From positions 496,001-560,000 of the forward strand of contig NZ_ALWO02000052.1 of assembly GCF_000295935.2 (NCBI RefSeq): a stretch of DNA of 64,000 nucleotides, written 5' to 3'. Source of the stretch: Indibacter alkaliphilus LW1 (lineage in GTDB: Bacteria > Bacteroidota > Bacteroidia > Cytophagales > Cyclobacteriaceae). Each line of letters opens with the position of its first letter. The first letter of the stretch is position 1. Under the pieces are notes generated by a model. It ran no database searches. It was given only the letters and a program-made list of their open reading frames with translations, and was not told the origin of the DNA. Shown here in pieces: positions 23,650 to 32,183 of this stretch. Position numbers and translations under genes: made by a program.

Positions 23650-24744
23650 ATGAAAGCCAGTAAAGCAGGAATAGCATTTTTGATTGTCTTTGTAAGTTGC
23701 ATTGATCCATTTGGGGTTTCCAGTTTGGAGCCTGAAGGCTTGTTGAATATTGAAGCCTTCCTGACCAGTGAACCGCATGTTCAGCAAATTCGCTTATCCA
23801 GAGCAGGAATTTATGGTCTGGACAATGTCGGTAGAAATCTACCGGTCAGAGGAGCTGTGATTTTGGTAAAAGACGACTTAGGTAATATTGAGAGGTTTTT
23901 GGAGAGTGGGGTGTCAGGTACTTATCTGAGCTCTTCAGAATTTTCTACCAAAGTGGGCCGATCCTACAATTTAGATATCGAATTGCCAAACGGAGAGCGC
24001 TTGGTTTCCTTACCTGAATTGGTGAACCCGGTCCCAAAGATGGATTCAGTCACCTACAGAGCAGTGAGGACGGCGTCTACCGACCCGATGAATGATGAAA
24101 TCGGAGTTCAGGTATTAGGGCATTTTCAAGACCCAGCAGACCAACAGAATTTTTATTATTGGAAAATGCTTGAATCAGATTTTGTGTTAATTACTGAACC
24201 AGAACTTTATACCCTACCACCAACCCATCCTACATGCCCCAGATGTCCTGTACCAAAGGATTGTTGCTCAAGGTGTTTTCATAAAGACACCCCTCGTCCT
24301 GCCAATATCAATACCATTGATGATTTGGAGTTCAATGGAAATTACCAAAGCAGGGTTATAGCTTATGTTAGGGATAATGGGCTTCGCTTTAAAGAAACAT
24401 ACAGACTAGATATACAGCACATGTCTGTCAGTGCTGAGGCTCACAGGTTTCTTAAACTATCAGATCAGCAACTTCGATTGACAGGCTCAGTATTTGATCC
24501 CCCTCCTGCTAATATTAGAGGAAATGTCATCAATCTCAATAGGCCGGAAGAGCAGGTTTTGGGGTATTTTTTCGCTACTGATATCCAATTGTTAAGGGTT
24601 TATATCAGAAGGGATAACCTAGAGTTTTTTCTCCGCCCTCAAACAACAGTGCCTGATGATTGTAGGGATTACTTACAACAAGCCTCGGGCTTTCCAATGC
24701 CTTTTTTACCTACAGAAGCACCGGAAGACTGGGATGGTTTTTAA
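23650..24744 (+). CDS. DUF4249 family lipoprotein, paralogue 3
   Basis: 364 residues with a short lipoprotein signal (MKASKAGIAFLIVFVSC). It is closest to paralogue 2 in the Cys cluster (CPRCPVPKDCCSRC near residue 197) and to both in VTYRAVRTAS, the VQVLGHFQDP segment and GSVFDPPPANIRGN. The last gene of the four-gene lipoprotein cluster. No terminator is clear behind it. Confidence 0.85.
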   Translation: MKASKAGIAFLIVFVSCIDPFGVSSLEPEGLLNIEAFLTSEPHVQQIRLSRAGIYGLDNVGRNLPVRGAVILVKDDLGNIERFLESGVSGTYLSSSEFSTKVGRSYNLDIELPNGERLVSLPELVNPVPKMDSVTYRAVRTASTDPMNDEIGVQVLGHFQDPADQQNFYYWKMLESDFVLITEPELYTLPPTHPTCPRCPVPKDCCSRCFHKDTPRPANINTIDDLEFNGNYQSRVIAYVRDNGLRFKETYRLDIQHMSVSAEAHRFLKLSDQQLRLTGSVFDPPPANIRGNVINLNRPEEQVLGYFFATDIQLLRVYIRRDNLEFFLRPQTTVPDDCRDYLQQASGFPMPFLPTEAPEDWDGF

Positions 24745-24850
24745 TTTATTCAAGGAATACTGATACTATTAGGTATTAAAATAGTTTCTTTGAACCATCC
24801 TCTTTTTTCATTAGTTGTCCATACATATAATTTTAAATAGACCAACTATT

Positions 24851-25954
24851 ATGAGTAAACAACCCTTGTTACAATCCCTGAATCTTGGGGATCTTTTATT
24901 GAACAACAGAGTAGTGATGGCGCCTATGACACGGAGCCGCGCTGATAACCCCGAAAATGCACCTACAGCAATCCATGCGGAATATTATCGTCAGCGTGCC
25001 TCAGCAGGCTTGATCATCACCGAAGGTTCACAGATTTCGAAAAAAGCCGTAGGCTATATCAATACTCCGGGTATCTACTCAGAAGCCCAAGTAGAAGGCT
25101 GGAAGAAAGTAACTCAGGCAGTACACGATGAAGGTGGAAAGATTTTTATACAGCTGTGGCATGTAGGCAGAATTTCCCATCCGGATTTCCATGGTGGTGA
25201 TCTGCCCCATGCGCCATCTGCTATCAACCCAAATGCAAAGTCATATACTCCCAAGGGATTCAAGGAAACAGTCACTCCTAAGGAAATGACTTTGGAAGAC
25301 ATACAGCAAACCATTTTAGATTTCAGAAATGCCGCGAAAAATGCATGGGCAGCAGGTTTTGATGGGGTAGAGATCCATTCGTCCAATGGCTATTTGTTGC
25401 ATCAATTTTTTAGCAGGACATCCAATGTGAGAACTGATGCCTACGGGGGCAGCATAGAAAATAGGGCAAAGATATTATTTGAAATCATTGATGCCATCAA
25501 GCAGGAAATACCCGAAAACAGAATTGGGCTGAGGTTGAACCCCTCTCTTCATGGTATTTTTGGTATGACAATGGACGAGGAAAGCATACCAACATTCGAT
25601 TATATCATTGAAAAGCTCAATGAGTATGATCTGGCTTATCTTCATTTGTCCGAGCCATTCAATGATGTATCGGAAGTGCCTTTTGCCGAACCGGAAATTG
25701 CCAAAAGATATAGACCTGTCTATAAAGGGACTCTGATTATCAATGCAAATTTTGATCAGGAAGAAGGCAATAGATATGTTTTGGAAGGATTGGCAGATGC
25801 TGTCGCATTTGGTAAGCCATATATATCCAATCCGGATCTGGTGGAGAGGTTTGAAGCCGGCGCAGAACTAGCCGAGTGGGATCAGGATACTTTTTACACC
25901 CAAGGTGAAAAAGGCTACACGGACTACCCCACCTATCAAGAAGAGAAAGTTTGA
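24851..25954 (+). CDS. Old yellow enzyme family alkene reductase
   Basis: FMN-dependent NAD(P)H:flavin oxidoreductase reducing activated alkenes. 367 residues, TIM barrel. The N-terminal LGDLLLNNRVVMAPMTRSRAD gives the FMN-contact PMT motif, with LWHVGRISHP near 100, GFDGVEIHSSNGYLLHQFFS near 178 and NIENRAK-type AYGGSIENRAKILFE following. The His-x-x-Asn pair that binds substrate is read as IHSSN. The ATG at 24851 is chosen; an upstream in-frame ATG would add a non-homologous 12 residues. A strong terminator follows. Confidence 0.92.
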   Translation: MSKQPLLQSLNLGDLLLNNRVVMAPMTRSRADNPENAPTAIHAEYYRQRASAGLIITEGSQISKKAVGYINTPGIYSEAQVEGWKKVTQAVHDEGGKIFIQLWHVGRISHPDFHGGDLPHAPSAINPNAKSYTPKGFKETVTPKEMTLEDIQQTILDFRNAAKNAWAAGFDGVEIHSSNGYLLHQFFSRTSNVRTDAYGGSIENRAKILFEIIDAIKQEIPENRIGLRLNPSLHGIFGMTMDEESIPTFDYIIEKLNEYDLAYLHLSEPFNDVSEVPFAEPEIAKRYRPVYKGTLIINANFDQEEGNRYVLEGLADAVAFGKPYISNPDLVERFEAGAELAEWDQDTFYTQGEKGYTDYPTYQEEKV

Positions 25955-25966
25955 AATTAAATGATT

Positions 25967-25990
25967 AAGGCCGAAATATTTCGGCCTTTT
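25967..25990. terminator. Rho-independent terminator after the OYE gene
   Basis: AAGGCCGAAA-TA-TTTCGGCCTTTT is a perfect inverted repeat with a short T-run, 13 bp after the stop codon. Confidence 0.85.
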
Positions 25991-26004
25991 CACTATTTTG
26001 CAAC

Positions 26005-26793
26005 ATGTGTTTACTAGCTTTTAACTGGAATAATCATCCGAAATACAAGTTGATCCTTGTAGCCAATAGAGACGAGTTTTTTGAAAGGCCTTCGCAGTCC
26101 CTTCATCAATGGGAATCCGGCATTTATGCAGGCAAAGACCTTCGCGCTGGAGGAACCTGGCTGGGCATGCACCCAAGTGGGAGGTTTGCAGCACTTACCA
26201 ACTATCGGGACCTGAAAAATCCCAAAAAATACGAAAAGTCCAGAGGCGATCTGGTTAAGAATTTTTTGGAAGGTGATAAAAACCCTTATGAATACCTGAA
26301 GGAAATAGCAGCAGAGATGCAGGAATATGAGGGGTTCAATCTTCTGGTCGGCGATCAAAATAATCTCTATTACCTTTCCAATAAGTCATCGGGTGGTATA
26401 AAGCAACTCAGTCCAGGAATTTATGGACTGAGCAATGCAGTGCTGGAAACCCCTTGGAGAAAGCTGGTGAAAGCAAAGGAAAATCTGGAGGAACATTTAG
26501 CTGAAGGGAATTTCCAAATGGAATCCCTGATGAAGGGACAGCATTCCAAAGAAACTGAATCTCCCGAGTTGCTCCCGGATACAGGTGCTACTCCCGAGCA
26601 GGAAATCCTGCTTTCGGCACAATTTATCAATGTGGGCAATTATTATGGCACAGTAAATAGCACTGTTCTTCTGTGGGATGAAAAGGGCCAAGTGGAAATG
26701 ATGGAGCGGGTTTTTGACCAAGTGAAAGGTACACACGAGGATACCAAAGTAGATTTTAAAATCAATTCCAAACTGGAACAGAATGTCCGCTAA
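26005..26793 (+). CDS. NRDE family protein (TANGO2-like)
   Basis: 262 residues, starting MCLLAFNWNNHPKYKLILVANRDEFFERP. The N-terminal MC and the NRDE motif at residues 21-24 define the family, which includes animal TANGO2. An Ntn-hydrolase-like fold with Cys2 has been suggested; the bacterial role is unknown, and TANGO2 has been linked to heme or lipid handling. Ends 15 bp before ypdA on the same strand. Confidence 0.92.
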   Translation: MCLLAFNWNNHPKYKLILVANRDEFFERPSQSLHQWESGIYAGKDLRAGGTWLGMHPSGRFAALTNYRDLKNPKKYEKSRGDLVKNFLEGDKNPYEYLKEIAAEMQEYEGFNLLVGDQNNLYYLSNKSSGGIKQLSPGIYGLSNAVLETPWRKLVKAKENLEEHLAEGNFQMESLMKGQHSKETESPELLPDTGATPEQEILLSAQFINVGNYYGTVNSTVLLWDEKGQVEMMERVFDQVKGTHEDTKVDFKINSKLEQNVR

Positions 26794-26808
26794 GCCTGTT
26801 AGCTTAAC

Positions 26809-27786
26809 ATGGAAAATCAAAATCTTTTGGATGTTTTTATTGTGGGTGCAGGCCCCATTGGTTTGGCTTGCGGTATTGAATGTGAAAAAGCAGGCCTGAA
26901 CTATGTCATTGTAGAAAAAGGTGTGCTCACCAACTCACTTTACAATTATCCGCTTAATATGACTTTTTTCTCGACCTCCGAAAAACTTGAAATGGGAGGC
27001 ATACCTTTTATGTCTGTTTCTCATAAGCCCACCCGAACAGAGGCCCTGGAATATTATAGAAGGGTGGCCAAAATATGGAAACTTAAAGTAAACCTGTACG
27101 AAGAAGTGAAAACCTTGGAGAAGTCCAATGGGATTTTTGAAATCAAAACCTCCAAAAATACTTATCAGACCAAGAATGTGATCTTATCTACGGGGTTTTA
27201 TGACCTTCCCAACCTGATGAATGTACCAGGGGAAGATCTGCCAAAAGTCACTCATTATTACAAAGAGCCCTGGCCCTACATTGGCCAGAAAATACTTGTT
27301 GTGGGTGGAGCCAACTCAGGTGTAGATGTAGCTTTGGAAACTTGGCGAAAGGGTGCAGATGTAACCATGGTATTGAAGGATGAAGGTGTGGATCCCAAAG
27401 TTAAGTACTGGGTCAAGCCTGATATAGAAAACCGTATCAAAGAAGGCTCAATCAAGGCTTTTACCAATTCTTTGGTCAAAGAAATCAGGGAAAATGAAGT
27501 GGTAATTAATACCCCGGATGGTGATATTACAATTGAAAATGACTTTGTTCTGGCAATGACTGGTTATGTGCCCAATTTTGCCCTTTTGGATCAGTTGGGT
27601 GTAGAGTTAAGTCTGGATGAAAAGCGTCAGCCCTGCTACGATCAGACCAATCAGGAGTCCAATGTGCCTGGTGTTTATTTGGCTGGGGTAGTCTGTGGTG
27701 GATTAAATACCAGAGAATTTTTTATAGAGAATTCCATAGTGCATGCTGAGCAGATTGTGAAGCACATCCTGGAAAAGAAAGCTTAA
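26809..27786 (+). CDS. ypdA: YpdA family FAD-dependent bacillithiol-disulfide reductase
   Basis: 325 residues: FAD motif VGAGPIGLACGIECEKAG at residues 12-29 and a second dinucleotide motif VVGGANSGVDVALE near 163-176 for NADPH. It lacks the CxxC of thioredoxin reductase, as YpdA does, and ends with the family's GVYLAGVVCGGLNTREFFIENS. YpdA (Bdr) reduces bacillithiol disulfide in Firmicutes, and bacillithiol synthesis genes occur in many Bacteroidota; none is in this window. The specific call is by homology pattern. Confidence 0.87.
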   Translation: MENQNLLDVFIVGAGPIGLACGIECEKAGLNYVIVEKGVLTNSLYNYPLNMTFFSTSEKLEMGGIPFMSVSHKPTRTEALEYYRRVAKIWKLKVNLYEEVKTLEKSNGIFEIKTSKNTYQTKNVILSTGFYDLPNLMNVPGEDLPKVTHYYKEPWPYIGQKILVVGGANSGVDVALETWRKGADVTMVLKDEGVDPKVKYWVKPDIENRIKEGSIKAFTNSLVKEIRENEVVINTPDGDITIENDFVLAMTGYVPNFALLDQLGVELSLDEKRQPCYDQTNQESNVPGVYLAGVVCGGLNTREFFIENSIVHAEQIVKHILEKKA

Positions 27787-27966
27787 AATCAAACCAGAAT
27801 AAGAGTGGTTGTAATGCGTTGAAGGTTTCATCAAGCATTTATTTTTTGTGGGAAGGTGGATGTGTAAATGAGGAATTGGAGTCCTTGTCTGGGTTTGGAT
27901 TCAATCGTATGGGTTTTATTTCCATTTTATTGAATTATGTTGCAGTTTTGCACAAACAAGAAAAAC

Positions 27967-29211
27967 ATGCCTATACTGCTCCGATCGCTGAGATTTATAG
28001 ATTCTGAAAAAACTCACTCCCCAAAAGATTATGTAATCGTTGATCATCAGGTTCTCCCCAGAGAAAATTCAAACATTGATTCGTTTGATGAGGAAATCGA
28101 TTGCAGCAATTTTTTAGCTTCGGAAGGATGGGTGGATCTTAGGTGTGCTTCAGGAGAACCGGGGGAAGAACAAAGAGAAACGATAGAAAGTCTGGGAGAA
28201 TTGCTGGCCAATTCAGGATTCGCAAAAGCTGTAGTGATGCCTAATGCAAAGCCTGTCTTTCAGAACAAAAATGATGTGCAGTTTTTTTTGTCAAAAACAG
28301 CAAATTGGCTCACAGAACCGATTTTACAGGCAGCTTTGACCAAGGATGCACTTGGTGAGGATTTTACAGATATTTTGGATTTGAATCAGCAAGGCATCAA
28401 TGTGTTTGGTGACGGGGTCAGCCCCCTTTCTAATCCCGATCGGCTGATGAAAGCGCTTCAATATCTCAAAAAGTTTGACGGAATTCTTTTTGATCAATCC
28501 TATGATCCCATGCTGGCGATTTTTGGTCAGATGCATGAAGGCATTGTGTCCACCAGATTGGGAATGAAAGGAATCCCTAATCTTGCTGAGGATGTTTGTG
28601 TACAGCGGAATGTGGAAATCTGTAAATACACAGGTGGAAGGCTTCACTTTCAGACCCTCAGTTCAGCCGCTTCCATCAACAGCATCCGGAAAGCAAAATC
28701 CGAAGGTCTGTCAGTCACCGCAGATGTATCATTGTATCAGCTTTTGTTTACAGATGAAGATTTGGTCAGTTTCGACACCAATTATAAGGTGGTTCCTCCA
28801 TTTCGGTCTAAAGAAGATAGAACAGCCTTGATTGAGGGACTAAAAGATGGAACCATTGATGCCATTGTGTCCAATCATCAGCCGATGGAGTTTGATGCCA
28901 AGCACATGGAGTTTGACTTGGCACAACCTGGAATGATTGGTTTACAGACGTTTTTACCTGGAATGGTCAAATTGAGTGAAGAATTGGGTTGGCCTTTGTT
29001 GATTTCCAAAATCACCTCCGGGCCAAAGTCGGTTTTGGGATTGGAGCCTACTGCTTCATTCGGCTCCCTAACTATATTTGATCCTAAAGAGCAATGGGCA
29101 TATAATAAAAAATCAAACCTGTCACTTTCTGCTAATCATCCCTGGATAGGGAGTCAATTGCAGGGAAAAGTAAAAATGATATTTAATAAAGGAAAATTAG
29201 CCAAATTTTAA
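27967..29211 (+). CDS. Dihydroorotase-like protein lacking metal ligands
   Basis: 414 residues from the ATG at 27967 (an upstream start would add ten non-homologous residues). The amidohydrolase barrel is dihydroorotase-like, but catalytic residues are replaced. The family motif DxHVHLREPG reads DLRCASGEPG at residues 57-66 (both His lost). The later paired His reads TADVSLYQLLF, and the active-site TDHAPH reads SNHQPM (Asp to Asn). It is therefore probably inactive as a dihydroorotase. Non-catalytic homologues (PyrC', PyrX) that scaffold aspartate transcarbamoylase are known, which is the favoured role. It abuts a DUF4199 gene with no spacer. Confidence 0.85.
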   Translation: MPILLRSLRFIDSEKTHSPKDYVIVDHQVLPRENSNIDSFDEEIDCSNFLASEGWVDLRCASGEPGEEQRETIESLGELLANSGFAKAVVMPNAKPVFQNKNDVQFFLSKTANWLTEPILQAALTKDALGEDFTDILDLNQQGINVFGDGVSPLSNPDRLMKALQYLKKFDGILFDQSYDPMLAIFGQMHEGIVSTRLGMKGIPNLAEDVCVQRNVEICKYTGGRLHFQTLSSAASINSIRKAKSEGLSVTADVSLYQLLFTDEDLVSFDTNYKVVPPFRSKEDRTALIEGLKDGTIDAIVSNHQPMEFDAKHMEFDLAQPGMIGLQTFLPGMVKLSEELGWPLLISKITSGPKSVLGLEPTASFGSLTIFDPKEQWAYNKKSNLSLSANHPWIGSQLQGKVKMIFNKGKLAKF

Positions 29212-29724
29212 ATGAAGGTATATTTCAGTTATGCTGCTAAAATCGGATGCCTCGCAGCTGCACTTTCCTTGATGGCATTTTTCATTTATGGATATCTGGG
29301 AGATGACCCTACCCTGATGAGTATTATTTTCAGCTTTGCGATCACTCCTTTTTTTATAGGAGCTGGGGTGTATTTTATCAGGTTTAAAGTGCATCAAAAC
29401 CACATCAGCTTTGCAGAAGGCATGACCATAGGCTTTGTGATTTATATGTTGAATGCTGTGATTTCCTTTTTTGGGACATTTATTGGTTTACAGGTTTGGC
29501 CTGAGTTATTCGAGAGAATCAGAGCGAATAAAATCAATATTACCTTGGAGAAAAAAGATTTTACCATAGGGCAATATGGAGAAGAAACCTTTCAGCAAAC
29601 CTATGAAAGTATTATGGAGCTCAGTGTTTTTCAGATTTCGCTCAATGACTTTATCTGGAAAATCGTCTTTGGTTTATTTTTTACAATAATTATTTCTATA
29701 ATTTTAAGAAAAACTAACCAGTAA
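29212..29724 (+). CDS. DUF4199 family membrane protein 1
   Basis: 170 residues with four hydrophobic helices (about 7-25, 37-57, 73-92 and 145-163). This matches DUF4199, a small Bacteroidota membrane family of unknown function. The AEGMTIGFVIYMLNAVISFFGTF helix is the most conserved part. It starts on the base after the dihydroorotase-like stop, so translation is likely coupled. Confidence 0.8.
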   Translation: MKVYFSYAAKIGCLAAALSLMAFFIYGYLGDDPTLMSIIFSFAITPFFIGAGVYFIRFKVHQNHISFAEGMTIGFVIYMLNAVISFFGTFIGLQVWPELFERIRANKINITLEKKDFTIGQYGEETFQQTYESIMELSVFQISLNDFIWKIVFGLFFTIIISIILRKTNQ

Positions 29725-29728
29725 ATCT

Positions 29729-30259
29729 ATGGAAGAAAAGTTGACAGTTTCCGATACAGTCAAAAAATGGGGCTTGATCTACGGGATTGTAGGCCTGATT
29801 TATATGTTGCTTTCCACGATGTTGGATTTTGCTACAATGGGAATGATGGTCCAGGTCATTTCCTTTTTGGTTTTGGTTGGGATAGCCTTCACGATTTATT
29901 TCTTGGCCTGTAAAGAATATAGAGATAGCAATGAAGGACAAATATCCTTTGGAAGAGCCTTCGGCATTATTGCATTGGTGGCGGTGATTGGTGGGGTGAT
30001 CAGGGCTATAGGTATTTATGCTTATATCAAGTTTATAGACACCGGGTATATGGCAAGAGTTCAGGAGGCGCAGGAAGAAATGAGGTCCAGGTTTGGTGCT
30101 CCTGAGGTAGATACTGATGATTTACCAGCTTTTGTGAAATTTTTCCAAACAGAAGAGTTTTTAGGCATAGCAACCTTTTTCAATGTCATGATTGGAGCAT
30201 TGATCATTGGCTTGATAGTAGCTGCAATGGTACAGAAAAAAGAAGATCACTCTTATTGA
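29729..30259 (+). CDS. DUF4199 family membrane protein 2
   Basis: 176 residues with the same four-helix layout as the preceding gene (KWGLIYGIVGLIYMLLSTML, then VISFLVLVGIAFTIYFLACKEYR, SFGRAFGIIALVAVIGGVIRAI and a C-terminal helix ending VAAMVQKKED). A divergent paralogue 4 bp downstream of the first. Its stop overlaps the start of the first glycosyltransferase gene (TGATG). Confidence 0.8.
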   Translation: MEEKLTVSDTVKKWGLIYGIVGLIYMLLSTMLDFATMGMMVQVISFLVLVGIAFTIYFLACKEYRDSNEGQISFGRAFGIIALVAVIGGVIRAIGIYAYIKFIDTGYMARVQEAQEEMRSRFGAPEVDTDDLPAFVKFFQTEEFLGIATFFNVMIGALIIGLIVAAMVQKKEDHSY

Positions 30260-31221
30260 TGATACAGATATCCGTTATTGTTCCCGTTTTTAATGAGCAA
30301 GAATCATTGCCTGAATTACATAATTGGATTCAGCGTGTAATGGAAGAAAATGCATTTTCTTACGAGATTATTTTTGTCAATGATGGGAGTACGGATGGGT
30401 CTTGGGAAGAAATTATAAAATTGGGCAAAATCAACCCCTTCGTAAAAGGAGTTGATTTTGTCAGAAATTACGGCAAGTCTGCGGCTTTGGATGTGGGCTT
30501 TGGCAAAGCACAAGGGCAAGTCGTCATCACCATGGATGCTGATATGCAGGACAGTCCTGATGAAATTCCGGAATTGTATGAAATGGTTGTGGGTGGAGGG
30601 TATGAGGTTGTTTCAGGTTGGAAAAAGAAAAGGCATGACCCCATTACCAAAACAGTACCCTCTAGATTTTTTAATTGGGTGACCAGAATCATTTCAGGTA
30701 TAAAGTTGCATGATTTTAACTGTGGGCTGAAAGCTTACAAAAAAAAGGTGGTCAAAAATATTCATATCTATGGGGAAATGCACAGGTATATCCCATTGAT
30801 AGCCAAGTGGAATGGGTTTTCGAATATCGGAGAAAAAGTCGTTGAGCACCGTCCCAGAAAGTACGGAGAGACTAAATTTGGTATTGAAAGGTTTCTCAAT
30901 GGATTTTTGGATCTGATTTCTGTATCCTTTGTCAACAGGTATAAGAAGCGCCCTATGCATTTTTTCGGCTCATTGGGTACCATTTCGTTTCTAGCTGGTT
31001 TCTTTATCACTTCCTGGCTGATTTTTGAAAAAATATATGGGATTTATAAAGGGCTCATGGTCAGGGATATTACCGCCCAGCCTTTGTTTTTCTTGGCATT
31101 GGTAGCTTTGATCGTTGGGGTTCAGCTATTTCTGACGGGCTTTTTGGCTGAGATGATGACTTCCAACAACAGTAGAAAAGCGGACTATAATATCGACGAT
31201 GAATTCAACTTTGGTAGTTGA
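30259..31221 (+). CDS. GT2 glycosyltransferase, GtrB/DPMS-like
   Basis: 320 residues from the ATG at 30259, which overlaps the previous stop by one base. GT-A domain with VIVPVFNEQESLPEL, DGSTDGSW and DADMQDSPDEIPEL (DxD-type, metal-dependent nucleotide-sugar binding). Two C-terminal helices lie near residues 238-260 and 275-297, typical of enzymes that transfer sugar to polyprenyl phosphate. It probably makes a lipid-linked sugar for cell-envelope decoration; donor and acceptor are unknown. Co-linear with a second GT2 gene. Confidence 0.88.
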   Translation: MIQISVIVPVFNEQESLPELHNWIQRVMEENAFSYEIIFVNDGSTDGSWEEIIKLGKINPFVKGVDFVRNYGKSAALDVGFGKAQGQVVITMDADMQDSPDEIPELYEMVVGGGYEVVSGWKKKRHDPITKTVPSRFFNWVTRIISGIKLHDFNCGLKAYKKKVVKNIHIYGEMHRYIPLIAKWNGFSNIGEKVVEHRPRKYGETKFGIERFLNGFLDLISVSFVNRYKKRPMHFFGSLGTISFLAGFFITSWLIFEKIYGIYKGLMVRDITAQPLFFLALVALIVGVQLFLTGFLAEMMTSNNSRKADYNIDDEFNFGS

Positions 31222-32183
31222 TGTTTTTCTCTGTCATCATACCGGTCTTCAACCGTTCCGAAGAGATAGTAGAGCTACTTCATAGTTTGTGTCTTCAGGA
31301 TTGTTCAGATTTTGAAGTGATTGTAGTGGACGATGGGTCTGATCCCCCTTGCCAAAGTCAGGTTGATTTTTTTTTGGACAAACTGCCAATCAGCTATTTT
31401 CATATCAACAACATAGGTCAGGGCTTTGCCAGAAACTTTGGCATTGAAAAGGCTCAAGGCCAATACTTTGTCTTTTTTGACTCCGATTGCGTCATTCCCC
31501 CATCTTATTTTTCAATATTAAAAAAGGCAATAGAAGAAAGGGGCTTGGATGCACATGGAGGCCCGGATGCAGCATCGGATGACTTTTCTTTGCAGCAAAA
31601 AGCAATGGATTTTGCCATGACATCACTCTGGACTACAGGAGGTATCCGTGGTAGATTAAACGATCCTGCAAAATTTCAGGCAAGAGGTTTTAATATGGGG
31701 TTTTCTGCTCAAGTTTATCAACAGGTTGGAGGCTTTTTTGATCCTAACCGTGCTGAGGATATAGAAATCAGTATCAGAATTAAAGATGCAGGCTTCAAAT
31801 TAGAGCTGGTTCAAGAAGCCTATGTTTATCACAAGAGGAAAAATAGCTTCCAAAGCTTTGTACGGCAAGGTTTCAATTTTGGAAAAAATAGGGTGAATGT
31901 CTCCCGTTTTCACCCCCGTGCAATTAAGGCTATACACCTTTTGCCAAGTTTGTTTTTGCTCTTTTTGCTTGCATTGCCATTTACAGCCATTCTTAACCAA
32001 GGCCTGTTCAGAATGCAAATATTGGGCTTGGGATTTTGGGGCTTAGCAGTCCTGATCCACGCTACAATGAAACACGAAAGTTTGATCGTAGGCTTTTTTG
32101 CTTTGGTTTACTCCATATCACAATTAGCAGCCTACGGCTTTGGGCTTTTATCTGAATACTTGGTCAAAGTAACAAAAGGTTAG
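31221..32183 (+). CDS. GT2 family glycosyltransferase
   Basis: 320 residues from the ATG at 31221 (one-base overlap with the previous stop). N-terminal GT-A domain: FSVIIPVFNRSEEIVELL, VVDDGSDPP, FFDSDCVIP (DxD) and a RGFNMGFSAQVYQQVGGFFDPNRAEDIEISIRI acceptor-site segment. C-terminal helices near residues 233-250, 258-277 and 285-310 suggest membrane attachment. Substrates are unknown. The downstream methyltransferase gene is convergent and overlaps the 3' end by 4 bp. Confidence 0.86.
   Translation: MFFSVIIPVFNRSEEIVELLHSLCLQDCSDFEVIVVDDGSDPPCQSQVDFFLDKLPISYFHINNIGQGFARNFGIEKAQGQYFVFFDSDCVIPPSYFSILKKAIEERGLDAHGGPDAASDDFSLQQKAMDFAMTSLWTTGGIRGRLNDPAKFQARGFNMGFSAQVYQQVGGFFDPNRAEDIEISIRIKDAGFKLELVQEAYVYHKRKNSFQSFVRQGFNFGKNRVNVSRFHPRAIKAIHLLPSLFLLFLLALPFTAILNQGLFRMQILGLGFWGLAVLIHATMKHESLIVGFFALVYSISQLAAYGFGLLSEYLVKVTKG

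Noticed and set aside
27819-28007. 62-codon frame before the dihydroorotase-like gene
   Set aside because: Starts at a non-ATG codon, overlaps the supported start at 27967 and shows no domain; the intergenic position alone is not enough.
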